A DNA stretch of 64,000 bases, taken from positions 1-64,000 of the forward strand of contig NZ_JVNU01000049.1 in assembly GCF_001071995.1 (NCBI RefSeq), given 5' to 3'. Positions 56,891 through 64,000 of this stretch are shown in pieces. The notes under the pieces are model-generated. The model was not told the origin of the DNA. It searched no databases and saw only the letters and a list, made by a program, of their open reading frames with translations. The stretch is from Streptococcus sp. 263_SSPC. Lineage in GTDB: Bacteria; Bacillota; Bacilli; Lactobacillales; Aerococcaceae. The position numbers were made by a program, and so were the translations under genes. Within the stretch, counting starts at the first letter, position 1. Every line of letters starts with the position of its first letter.

Positions 56891-58085
56891 TAAAAAAGTT
56901 CTTCACCTTCGAAAAGTCAAAAACGAACCGACACTCTTAACACTTACGCCAAAGGAAATCAGCGAACTCGTACTAGAAGGAATTGTGACGCTGTGTATCG
57001 TGTTCCTCTTGTACTTAGGAATTCTCGTGATGGTCAGCCAATTGATTAACGAGCCAGGATTCATCTCAGTTGAGTTCTCTGCTCGTGAAGTATGGCATAT
57101 CGAGCGCGAACAAATTGCGTTCTATAAAAACATCTTTACGATTACATCGGTCGTTTTTGCAGTGGCATTTACTTACTGGCGCTTGATGCGAAGATACCAA
57201 CAAATGCAGTTAAACCATATTTTGGAAGAATTGCATTTGATTGCGGACGGACAGTATGACCGACGAATTCCGTTCAGACTCTCAGGAGACATGGGACAAG
57301 TTGTGAACTCGATTAACCGCTTGGTAGATTCGACCGTAAACGCGTTAGAGGACGAACGTGCGATTGAGAAGTCGAAGGACGAATTGATTACCAATGTATC
57401 GCATGATATTCGTACACCATTGACGTCGATTATCGGGTATCTCGGATTGATTGTAAATCAGCCAAATGTCGAGAGCGCTGATGCGAAACGCTATGCGGAA
57501 ATCGCGTATTCGAAGGCGGAACAGATGAAATTACTCGTGGACGACTTATTCGAATATACGACGACGCGTCCAAATGGAGCACCGCTTAGACTTAATGATA
57601 TTCCAATCGTGAATTTCTTAGAGCAAGTGGCAGCGGACTTCGAACTCGAAGCACAAAAACGCAAGATGGCGATTGAAGTCTTGCCGAATAACCGCGATGT
57701 CGTGCTTGAACTCGATGCCGAGAAAATGGTGCGCGTGATTAATAACCTGTTATCGAATGCGATTAAATACGGCCACGAAGATTCTGTCATCACGATGGAA
57801 GTATTAAGAAATGATGGAGTCGTGACAATTGCCGTTCGAAACGCCGGAGATCCAATTTCGAAAGAAGTGTTGGAACAACTCTTTGCACGTTTCTACCGCG
57901 CAGAAGCATCCCGTTCGAAAGAAACAGGCGGAACCGGACTTGGTCTGGCGATTGCCGAAAACATTGTAAAGTCGCATGGTGGTATGATGTATGCTGAATC
58001 TGAAAATGGTCAAACAAGCTTCTATGTTTGCTTGCCAGAAGAAAATCAAGGTTCACTGAAACAATTTAAAGAAAAACTCAAATAA
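56877..58085 (+). CDS. Sensor histidine kinase (VanS-like)
   Basis: The 402-residue kinase has two membrane helices (about 30-57 and 84-105) around a short ~25-residue extracellular loop, a HAMP region, HisKA with His at about 176 (NVSHDIRTPLTSIIGYLGL) and an HATPase domain with NNLLSNAIKYG and GGTGLGLAIAENI. The start is a TTG at 56877 inside the regulator gene. The tiny sensor loop suggests it senses the membrane or another membrane protein. The stimulus is unknown. Confidence 0.9.
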   Translation: MKTNNKKVLHLRKVKNEPTLLTLTPKEISELVLEGIVTLCIVFLLYLGILVMVSQLINEPGFISVEFSAREVWHIEREQIAFYKNIFTITSVVFAVAFTYWRLMRRYQQMQLNHILEELHLIADGQYDRRIPFRLSGDMGQVVNSINRLVDSTVNALEDERAIEKSKDELITNVSHDIRTPLTSIIGYLGLIVNQPNVESADAKRYAEIAYSKAEQMKLLVDDLFEYTTTRPNGAPLRLNDIPIVNFLEQVAADFELEAQKRKMAIEVLPNNRDVVLELDAEKMVRVINNLLSNAIKYGHEDSVITMEVLRNDGVVTIAVRNAGDPISKEVLEQLFARFYRAEASRSKETGGTGLGLAIAENIVKSHGGMMYAESENGQTSFYVCLPEENQGSLKQFKEKLK

Positions 58086-58125
58086 CCAGAAGGAGGCAGA
58101 AATGCTTTCTGCTGGTTATTTTTAT
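58081..58125 (+). terminator. Terminator of the VanRS-like pair
   Basis: AATAACCA pairs with TGGTTATT and GCAGAAA with TTTCTGC, an interrupted stem followed by T. It begins inside the last codon of the kinase gene. Confidence 0.75.
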
Positions 58126-58180
58126 TCGCAAAAAGGCCCTAGAGTTGATACTATGGAAGGGACGTAATGGAGGGAAAACA

Positions 58181-58945
58181 ATGAAATTAGCAACGTGGAA
58201 TGTGAACGGAATTCGTTCTGTATTAAATAAAGGGGCTCTACAAGAGTACGTATTAGAAAGTAATCCAGATATTTTATGCCTACAAGAAACAAAGGCACAA
58301 CAAGATCAAGTGGAACTTGGCATGGAGTTTAGCGAGTATGATGTGTATTTCAACTCAGCTGTGAAAAAAGGCTATTCTGGAACGGCCATCTTCACCAAAG
58401 TAAAACCACTGTCGGTAACATATGGCATCGGCATCGAAGAACATGACCAAGAGGGACGTGTGATTACAGCCGAATTCGAGAAATTTTACTTAGTGACGGT
58501 CTATACACCAAATGCAAAACGCGACTTATCTCGTCTAGCGTACCGACAAGTATGGGAAGATGATTTTCTCGCATATATTAAGAAGCTAGAAGAAACAAAA
58601 CCAGTGATTTTCTGTGGCGACTTAAACGTGGCTCATAAGGAAATCGACTTAGCGAATCCAAAAACAAATGTGAATAACGCCGGATTCACCAAAGAAGAAC
58701 GTGCGAAATTCGACCAAGTTGTCGCAAACGGCTTAGTGGATGCGTTCCGCTACTTACATCCTGATACAGTGGGGGCGTATAGCTGGTGGAGCTACATGGG
58801 TGGTGCTCGTGCACGAAATATCGGATGGAGAATTGACTATTTTGTCGTGTCCAAATCTCTCGCACCGCTTCTAAAAGAAGTCGACATTCGTAGCGATGTC
58901 ACAGGAAGCGACCACTGCCCGGTAGAAATCAAAGTGAAACTATAA
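58181..58945 (+). CDS. exoA: Exodeoxyribonuclease III / AP endonuclease
   Basis: The 254-residue protein carries the EEP-fold motifs WNVNGIRS, LQETKAQ, GDLNVAH and SDHCPVEI. It cuts at abasic sites in base-excision repair and removes 3' blocks. I start at the ATG at 58181 (MKLATWNVNGIRS), with GGAGGG upstream. The terminal SDHCPVEIKVKL is intact. uvrA follows with its own promoter. Confidence 0.95.
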   Translation: MKLATWNVNGIRSVLNKGALQEYVLESNPDILCLQETKAQQDQVELGMEFSEYDVYFNSAVKKGYSGTAIFTKVKPLSVTYGIGIEEHDQEGRVITAEFEKFYLVTVYTPNAKRDLSRLAYRQVWEDDFLAYIKKLEETKPVIFCGDLNVAHKEIDLANPKTNVNNAGFTKEERAKFDQVVANGLVDAFRYLHPDTVGAYSWWSYMGGARARNIGWRIDYFVVSKSLAPLLKEVDIRSDVTGSDHCPVEIKVKL

Positions 58946-58980
58946 GAACGTTTGTTCGCGCGCAGAAAGTCTGATACAAT
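58946..58980 (+). promoter_or_regulatory. uvrA promoter with an overlapping LexA (SOS) box
   Basis: GAAC-GTTT-GTTC (58946-58957) is a Gram-positive LexA/DinR box. It overlaps the -35 TTGTTC (58952-58957), followed after 17 bp by a -10 TACAAT (58975-58980). LexA here would block RNA polymerase, so uvrA should be SOS-induced. Confidence 0.8.
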
Positions 58981-59010
58981 AGAGGTATCGATTAAAAAAG
59001 AGGTATAGAA

Positions 59011-61854
59011 ATGGCAAAAGACCATATTTTCGTGCATGGTGCACGATCTCATAATTTAAAAAATATTGATGTGAGCATTCCTCGTGACAAGTTTGTCGTG
59101 ATTACAGGACTATCAGGGTCAGGGAAGAGTTCGCTTGCGTTTGATACATTATACGCAGAAGGGCAACGTCGTTATGTAGAGAGTCTATCTGCATACGCAC
59201 GTCAATTTTTAGGGCAAATGGACAAACCAGACGTGGATAGTATCGACGGTTTGAGTCCAGCGATTGCCATCGACCAAAAAACAACGTCCCGTAATCCGCG
59301 TTCAACGGTTGGAACGGTGACGGAGATTAATGACTATTTACGTTTATTATATGCGCGTGTGGGAAAACCTATCTGTCCAAATGATGGCACGCCGATTGAA
59401 AGTCAGTCCTTAGAACAAATGGTAAACCGCGTCATGGCGATGCCGGAAAAGACTAAGATTCAAGTGTTAGCGCCTGTTGTCGTTCAGAAGAAAGGCGAAC
59501 ATAAGAAAGTCTTCGAGAAGATTCAAAAAGACGGCTATGTGCGTGTACGCGTGGATGGCGAGATGCATGAAGTCACTGAAGAATTTAATCTCGAGAAGAA
59601 CAAGAAGCACAATATTGAAATCGTCGTGGACCGTATCGTCGTGAATGATAAGAGTCGTTCACGTCTATTCGATTCGATTGAAGCGGCTCTTCGTTTAGCA
59701 GAAGGCTATGCGATTGTCGATGTGATTGGTGGGGAAGAACATCTCTTCAGCGAACACCATTCATGTCCTATTTGTGGATTTACGGTGGGCGAATTAGAGC
59801 CACGTCTATTCTCGTTCAATGCGCCGTTTGGAGCGTGTCCTGAGTGTGACGGTTTAGGGTCGAAGCTTGAAGTCGACTTAGATTTAATCGTTCCAGATAA
59901 ACACTTAACGCTGGAAGAAGGAGCGCTTGTTCCTTGGAATCCAATTAGCTCGAATTATTATCCAACGATGCTGGAGCAATTTTGTAAACAGTTCAAGATT
60001 CCGATGAATATTCCATTTGAGAAATTGACGCAGTCGCAAAAGAATATGGTGTTATACGGTTCAGGAGATGCGACCTTTAAGTTCCATTATGAAAATGAAT
60101 TTGGTGGCGTGCGTGACGTGGAAATTCCTTTTGAAGGAGTAGCCGTCAACGTAGAGCGCCGTTACCGGGAAACCAATAGTGATTTCACGCGTGAACAAAT
60201 GCGCCAATATATGAACGAATCAGAATGTAAGAAGTGTCATGGATTCCGTTTAAATGAACAGGCGTTGTCTGTCAAAGTCGGAGGCAAACACATCAGTGAA
60301 GTGTTGGCACTGTCTGTAGATGATGAGATTGATTTCTTCAAAGACTTAAACTTATCTGAAACTGACGAGCAAATCGCAGCTCCAATCTTAAAAGAAGTAA
60401 GTTCTCGTTTGAAATTCTTACGCAATGTTGGCTTGCAATATTTAACATTGAGCCGTGCTGCTGGAACATTATCAGGGGGAGAAGCGCAACGAATTCGTTT
60501 AGCGACTCAAATCGGTTCAAACCTTTCAGGCGTCCTCTACATTTTAGACGAACCGTCGATTGGACTTCACCAACGTGACAATGACCGCTTAATCGAGTCA
60601 TTGAAGAGCATGCGTGACCTTGGAAATACCTTGATTGTCGTAGAACATGACGAAGACACGATGCGTGCTGCGGACTACTTAATTGATATTGGTCCAGGTG
60701 CGGGTGAATTTGGTGGCGAGATTATCGCTGCAGGCACTCCAAAAGAAGTGGAGAAGAATAAGAAATCACTGACAGGGCAATATTTAGCAGGGAAGAAATA
60801 CATCCCAGTTCCAGATGAACGCCGCACAGAAGATAAGGGCTGGATCCATTTAGAAGGCGCTGCGGAAAATAACTTACGCGGTATCGATGTGGATGTGCCA
60901 CTTGGACGTTTTGTGGCCGTGACAGGGGTATCGGGTTCAGGGAAGAGTTCGCTTGTCAACAGCGTATTGAAGAAAGCCTTAGCGCGTGAGATTACCCGTA
61001 CGAAGGAAAAACCAGGGAAGTTCAAGAGCATTTCTGGATTTGAGAGCCTCGATAAGATTATCGATATCGACCAAAGCCCAATCGGAAGAACTCCACGAAG
61101 CAACCCAGCGACGTATACAGGTGTATTTGACGATATTCGTGATTTATTTGCGACTACAAACGAAGCGAAAATCCGCGGATATAAGAAAGGACGCTTCAGT
61201 TTCAACGTGAAGGGTGGACGATGCGAGTCATGTAAAGGGGACGGCATTCTGAAAATCGAGATGCACTTCCTGCCAGACGTATATGTGCCGTGTGAAGTGT
61301 GCCATGGAACGCGTTATAACTCTGAAACGCTCGAAGTGAAATACAAAGGAAAGAGTATCGCGGATATTCTTGAATTAACAGTTGAAGAAGCGGTGGAATT
61401 TTTCCAAGCCGTACCAAAAATCAAACGTAAATTACAAACAATTAAGGATGTTGGACTCGGCTACGTAACCCTTGGCCAATCTGCCACAACGCTCTCTGGA
61501 GGGGAAGCGCAACGGATGAAGTTAGCCAGCGAACTCCAACGTGTCTCAACAGGCAATACCTTCTACGTTCTTGATGAGCCAACGACTGGGTTGCATACAG
61601 ACGACATCGCACGTCTACTTGAAGTGTTGAATCGTTTAGTCGAAGCCGGCAATACCGTACTTGTCATCGAACATAACTTAGATGTGATTAAGACCGCTGA
61701 CTATATCATTGATATGGGACCGGAAGGCGGTAGCGGTGGTGGACTTGTTATTGCGACAGGGACGCCTGAAGAAGTGGCGAAAGATAAAAACAGTCACACG
61801 GGTCGTTATTTAAAACGCGCATTGGAAGCAGCCGCATCGCATAAAAAGAAGTAG
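59011..61854 (+). CDS. uvrA: Excinuclease ABC subunit A
   Basis: The 947-residue damage-recognition ATPase of nucleotide excision repair has two ABC units: Walker [14 protein letters not shown] and [13 protein letters not shown], signatures [17 protein letters not shown] and [15 protein letters not shown], and two zinc sites (CPICGF...CPECDG and CESCKGDG...CEVCHG). It loads UvrB at lesions. uvrB is not adjacent, unlike in many Firmicutes where uvrB precedes uvrA. A LexA box controls the promoter. Confidence 0.98.
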   Translation: MAKDHIFVHGARSHNLKNIDVSIPRDKFVVITGLSGSGKSSLAFDTLYAEGQRRYVESLSAYARQFLGQMDKPDVDSIDGLSPAIAIDQKTTSRNPRSTVGTVTEINDYLRLLYARVGKPICPNDGTPIESQSLEQMVNRVMAMPEKTKIQVLAPVVVQKKGEHKKVFEKIQKDGYVRVRVDGEMHEVTEEFNLEKNKKHNIEIVVDRIVVNDKSRSRLFDSIEAALRLAEGYAIVDVIGGEEHLFSEHHSCPICGFTVGELEPRLFSFNAPFGACPECDGLGSKLEVDLDLIVPDKHLTLEEGALVPWNPISSNYYPTMLEQFCKQFKIPMNIPFEKLTQSQKNMVLYGSGDATFKFHYENEFGGVRDVEIPFEGVAVNVERRYRETNSDFTREQMRQYMNESECKKCHGFRLNEQALSVKVGGKHISEVLALSVDDEIDFFKDLNLSETDEQIAAPILKEVSSRLKFLRNVGLQYLTLSRAAGTLSGGEAQRIRLATQIGSNLSGVLYILDEPSIGLHQRDNDRLIESLKSMRDLGNTLIVVEHDEDTMRAADYLIDIGPGAGEFGGEIIAAGTPKEVEKNKKSLTGQYLAGKKYIPVPDERRTEDKGWIHLEGAAENNLRGIDVDVPLGRFVAVTGVSGSGKSSLVNSVLKKALAREITRTKEKPGKFKSISGFESLDKIIDIDQSPIGRTPRSNPATYTGVFDDIRDLFATTNEAKIRGYKKGRFSFNVKGGRCESCKGDGILKIEMHFLPDVYVPCEVCHGTRYNSETLEVKYKGKSIADILELTVEEAVEFFQAVPKIKRKLQTIKDVGLGYVTLGQSATTLSGGEAQRMKLASELQRVSTGNTFYVLDEPTTGLHTDDIARLLEVLNRLVEAGNTVLVIEHNLDVIKTADYIIDMGPEGGSGGGLVIATGTPEEVAKDKNSHTGRYLKRALEAAASHKKK

Positions 61855-61932
61855 AAATTTACGAGAAGAGATAGTTTGAAGAAGCCAGTTATGCTATACT
61901 CAACATAGATCATTTCTCAGGGGGAAACTTGA

Positions 61933-62601
61933 ATGAACATGAAAGAATTAGTCGGCAAGAAAGCCGCCGAATATGTAGAAAGTGGAATGACGGTTGGTCT
62001 AGGAACGGGTTCGACAGCCTACTATTTTGTAGAAGAAATCGGTCGACGAGTAAAAGAAGAAGGGCTTGAAATAGTGGGAGTAACGACTTCCCTAGCAACG
62101 AAGAAACAAGCAGAAGCGCTTGGAATTCCGTTGAAGAGCGTGGATGAAGTGGATTATATCGATGTCACAATCGACGGTGCAGACGAAATCGCTCCAGATT
62201 TTTCAGGAATCAAAGGTGGCGGCGGTGCGTTATTATTCGAAAAAATCGTTGCCGAGCAATCAAAGAGCGTCATCTGGATTGTAGACGAATCAAAAATGGT
62301 CGACTACTTAGGTCGTTTCCCATTACCAGTGGAAGTGGTGCCTTATGGGTCAGAACAATTATTCAAACGTTTTGAAGCGCTAGGATACAAACCAACTTTC
62401 CGCGAACGCGACGGAGAACGCTACTTAACCGATAGCAAAAACTACATTATCGACTTGGATGTCTATCCAATTAAAGACCCAATCGCATTTGGAGAAAAAA
62501 TCAAAGGCATGACAGGCGTGGTAGAGCAAGGTCTCTTCACAAACATGACAGATATCGTGCTTGTAGGAACTCCTGATGGGGTTGTCGTAAAACAATTCTA
62601 A
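61933..62601 (+). CDS. rpiA: Ribose-5-phosphate isomerase A
   Basis: The 222-residue protein has the RpiA motifs [36 protein letters not shown], and [11 protein letters not shown]. It interconverts ribose 5-phosphate and ribulose 5-phosphate in the pentose phosphate pathway. GGGG is the likely ribosome site. It is a single gene with its own terminator. Confidence 0.97.
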   Translation: MNMKELVGKKAAEYVESGMTVGLGTGSTAYYFVEEIGRRVKEEGLEIVGVTTSLATKKQAEALGIPLKSVDEVDYIDVTIDGADEIAPDFSGIKGGGGALLFEKIVAEQSKSVIWIVDESKMVDYLGRFPLPVEVVPYGSEQLFKRFEALGYKPTFRERDGERYLTDSKNYIIDLDVYPIKDPIAFGEKIKGMTGVVEQGLFTNMTDIVLVGTPDGVVVKQF

Positions 62602-62606
62602 AAATT

Positions 62607-62650
62607 AACCGCTTAGAGTCAGCATGGATGTGCGATTCTAAGCGGTTTTT
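62607..62650. terminator. Terminator between rpiA and the nuclease remnant
   Basis: AACCGCTTAGA (62607-62617) and TCTAAGCGGTT (62637-62647) with a long loop, followed by T. Confidence 0.8.
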
Positions 62651-62651
62651 G

Positions 62652-63029
62652 TTATAGTGTATTTTTAATTTTTTGAATCTCTTCTTCAGATAATCCGGTG
62701 TGTTTCATGATTTCTGTGATAGGAAGATTCATTTTAAGAAATGCCAAAACTTGACCTTCTTTAAGTCCAGCTTCTCTAGCGGTCTCTTTGGCATATTCGA
62801 TTGTTTTCCAATAGACTTCTTCGTATTTTTCCATTTGTTCCGCCATCTTCATTTCCTCCGAATCTAAATTATAGAAATCAACAACAGCATAAGCGTCTTG
62901 AATTTCTTTGGATGCTTTTGCCGTGATTGTACCATTTTTAAGGAAATTTCTCCACGAATCGTAAAAGCGGTTTTTGATTGGAGTAAACCGTGTCGAATTG
63001 CACACGGTTAATTTTAAAGGATGATGCAC
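62652..63029 (-). pseudogene. C-terminal remnant of an Rpn/PD-(D/E)XK nuclease family protein
   Basis: The 125-residue frame ends AREAGLKEGQVLAFLKMNLP, then TEIMKHTGLSEEEIQKIKN, the usual C-terminus of Rpn-type recombination-promoting nucleases, with FYDSWRNFLKNG and SEEEMKMAEQMEKYEEVYW before it. The N-terminal PD-(D/E)XK nuclease core is missing; the frame opens only with a GTG at 63029 without a ribosome site, and the region upstream in this frame has a stop within about 15 codons. It is most likely the decayed tail of a full gene. Confidence 0.6.
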
Positions 63030-63106
63030 TTTTTCAATTTGTGTTCGAATATCAAGGCGGAGTGTGCTATACTAGTAAAGATTTAGTATTGAAAGGATCT
63101 GATGAA

Positions 63107-64000
63107 ATGTCATCATTCATGGAAAAAAGAAAAGGATTGGTGTGTACATTTGCCATTGCGGTTGTCTCAGTGATGCTTGATAAACTATTCCCAGTCATCG
63201 GGAGTGCGGTATTTGCCATTATTTTAGGGATGGCCTTAAACCAATTTTGGAAAATCCCAAGTGATTTTAGACCGGGGATTAATTATTCAGCGAAAAAATT
63301 ATTACATTACTCCATTATCGCGCTAGGATTTACAATGTCGTTTGCGCAAGTGAGCCAAACAGGTGCATCATCGTTCCCAGTGACGATTGTGACCATCTCG
63401 ATTGCGTTTCTAACAGCGCTACTTGTAGGAAATTTCTTCAAATTGTCTCGTCCACTGAAGATTCTTGTTGGTTTCGGGACTGCGATTTGCGGGGGATCTG
63501 CGATTGCGGCAGCTTCACCGATTATTAGAGCAGAAGATGATGAAGTCGCGTTGTCAATTTCAACCATTTTCCTATTCAACGTCATCGCGGTATTCCTATT
63601 CCCATTCTTAGGACATATGATGGGCATGGACGCGTCGCAATTCGGACTTTTCGCAGGGACAGCGATTAACGATACATCAAGCGTGGTTGCAGCCGGCGCA
63701 AGTTACAGTGCAGAAGCGTTAGAAATCGCGACAATCGTGAAACTTACTCGTGCGTTGATGATTGTTCCAGCCTGTCTCGTATTATCATTTGTCGAAGCAC
63801 GTCGCATGAAACAAGAAGGACAAAGCGTTCAATGGAAGAATATCGTGCCAATGTTTATCATTTGGTTCATGGTCGCTTCCATCATTACAAGTGTGGGATT
63901 ATTCCCAAATTCCCTTGTACCGTATGCAAAATTAGCATCTAACTGGTTGATGGCGATGGCTTTAGCAGGTATCGGTATGCAAGTATCCTTCCAACAATTC
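63107..64000 (+). CDS. YeiH-type putative sulfate exporter family protein, 3' end outside the window
   Basis: The frame runs from ATG 63107 (MSSFMEKRKGLVCTFAIAVV) to the window edge, at least 298 residues. It has about nine membrane helices and the family segments LHYSIIALGFTMSF, GTAICGGSAIAAASPII and GTAINDTSSVVAAGASYS. This is the YeiH/UPF0324 family, annotated as putative sulfate exporters from distant evidence. GAAAGGA lies upstream; a TATACT near 63070 may be the -10. The end of the protein is not in view. Confidence 0.9.
   Translation, partial: MSSFMEKRKGLVCTFAIAVVSVMLDKLFPVIGSAVFAIILGMALNQFWKIPSDFRPGINYSAKKLLHYSIIALGFTMSFAQVSQTGASSFPVTIVTISIAFLTALLVGNFFKLSRPLKILVGFGTAICGGSAIAAASPIIRAEDDEVALSISTIFLFNVIAVFLFPFLGHMMGMDASQFGLFAGTAINDTSSVVAAGASYSAEALEIATIVKLTRALMIVPACLVLSFVEARRMKQEGQSVQWKNIVPMFIIWFMVASIITSVGLFPNSLVPYAKLASNWLMAMALAGIGMQVSFQQF

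Noticed and set aside
60675-61247. 190-codon frame antisense to uvrA
   Set aside because: It is wholly inside a highly conserved gene and reflects codon bias of the sense strand.

Overview
The window is chromosomal DNA of a low-GC Firmicute of the order Lactobacillales. The origin gene order (rpmH-rnpA-yidC-jag read leftward; dnaA-dnaN-yaaA-recF-gyrB-gyrA read rightward), strong AGGAGG ribosome binding sites, a WalRK-HIJ locus, an LPXTG surface protein and a Met T-box fit this group. WalK has a full extracellular domain with two membrane spans, unlike the short streptococcal form, so a Carnobacteriaceae/Granulicatella-like or enterococcal-type lineage is my inference. The 16S sequence present here could settle the identity.

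Layout. 1-1.5 kb: a 16S rRNA gene on the minus strand, cut at its 3' end by the window edge, with its promoter. 2-3.1 kb: an Rgg/PlcR-like regulator with a small partner gene. 3.3-5.8 kb: the rpmH-rnpA-yidC-jag operon. 5.8-7.7 kb: bipartite oriC around dnaA, with DnaA boxes upstream and, between dnaA and dnaN, boxes, a DnaA-trio-like track and an AT-rich unwinding region. 7.7-15.2 kb: dnaN, yaaA, recF, gyrB, gyrA. 15.2-18 kb: a structured repeat and a two-gene ABC exporter. 18.1-22.7 kb: a Met-specific T-box leader and a four-gene operon holding three paralogous core-type methionine synthases and one cyclase-family hydrolase. 23.2-24.5 kb: rpsF-ssb-rpsR. 24.6-24.7 kb: three perfect parS sites in regular spacing. 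24.8-30.2 kb: gdpP, rplI, dnaC, purA. 30.2-38.2 kb: walRKHIJ, htrA, a second and denser DnaA-box cluster, and rlmH.

38.4-40 kb is accessory DNA: decayed phage-like small genes, a small HTH gene and a tRNA-Ser(CGA). 40-45 kb: a hypothetical gene, an MsmK/UgpC-type ATPase, dut, radA, a PIN/TRAM protein and a second copy of the structured repeat. 45.1-51 kb: an SPFH-ribbon-helix-helix pair, an LPXTG protein, a DUF1304 protein, a zinc/manganese-type ABC pair and an AEC-family carrier. 51-56 kb, minus strand: purR, an ASCH protein, a Cof-type HAD phosphatase, an HD-domain protein and a LipL-like enzyme. 56-64 kb, mostly plus: a VanRS-like two-component system, exoA, uvrA with a LexA box, rpiA, an Rpn-type nuclease remnant and a YeiH-type exporter that runs off the window.

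The most unusual signals are: (i) two ~184-bp elements after gyrA and after the PIN/TRAM gene that share a nested palindromic fold with compensatory base changes; (ii) eight perfect DnaA boxes packed upstream of rlmH, about 30 kb from dnaA; (iii) three parS sites at 41-42 bp spacing in front of gdpP; (iv) a ~130-bp nested cruciform sequence next to the HD-domain gene. No CRISPR array, insertion sequence or intact prophage was seen.
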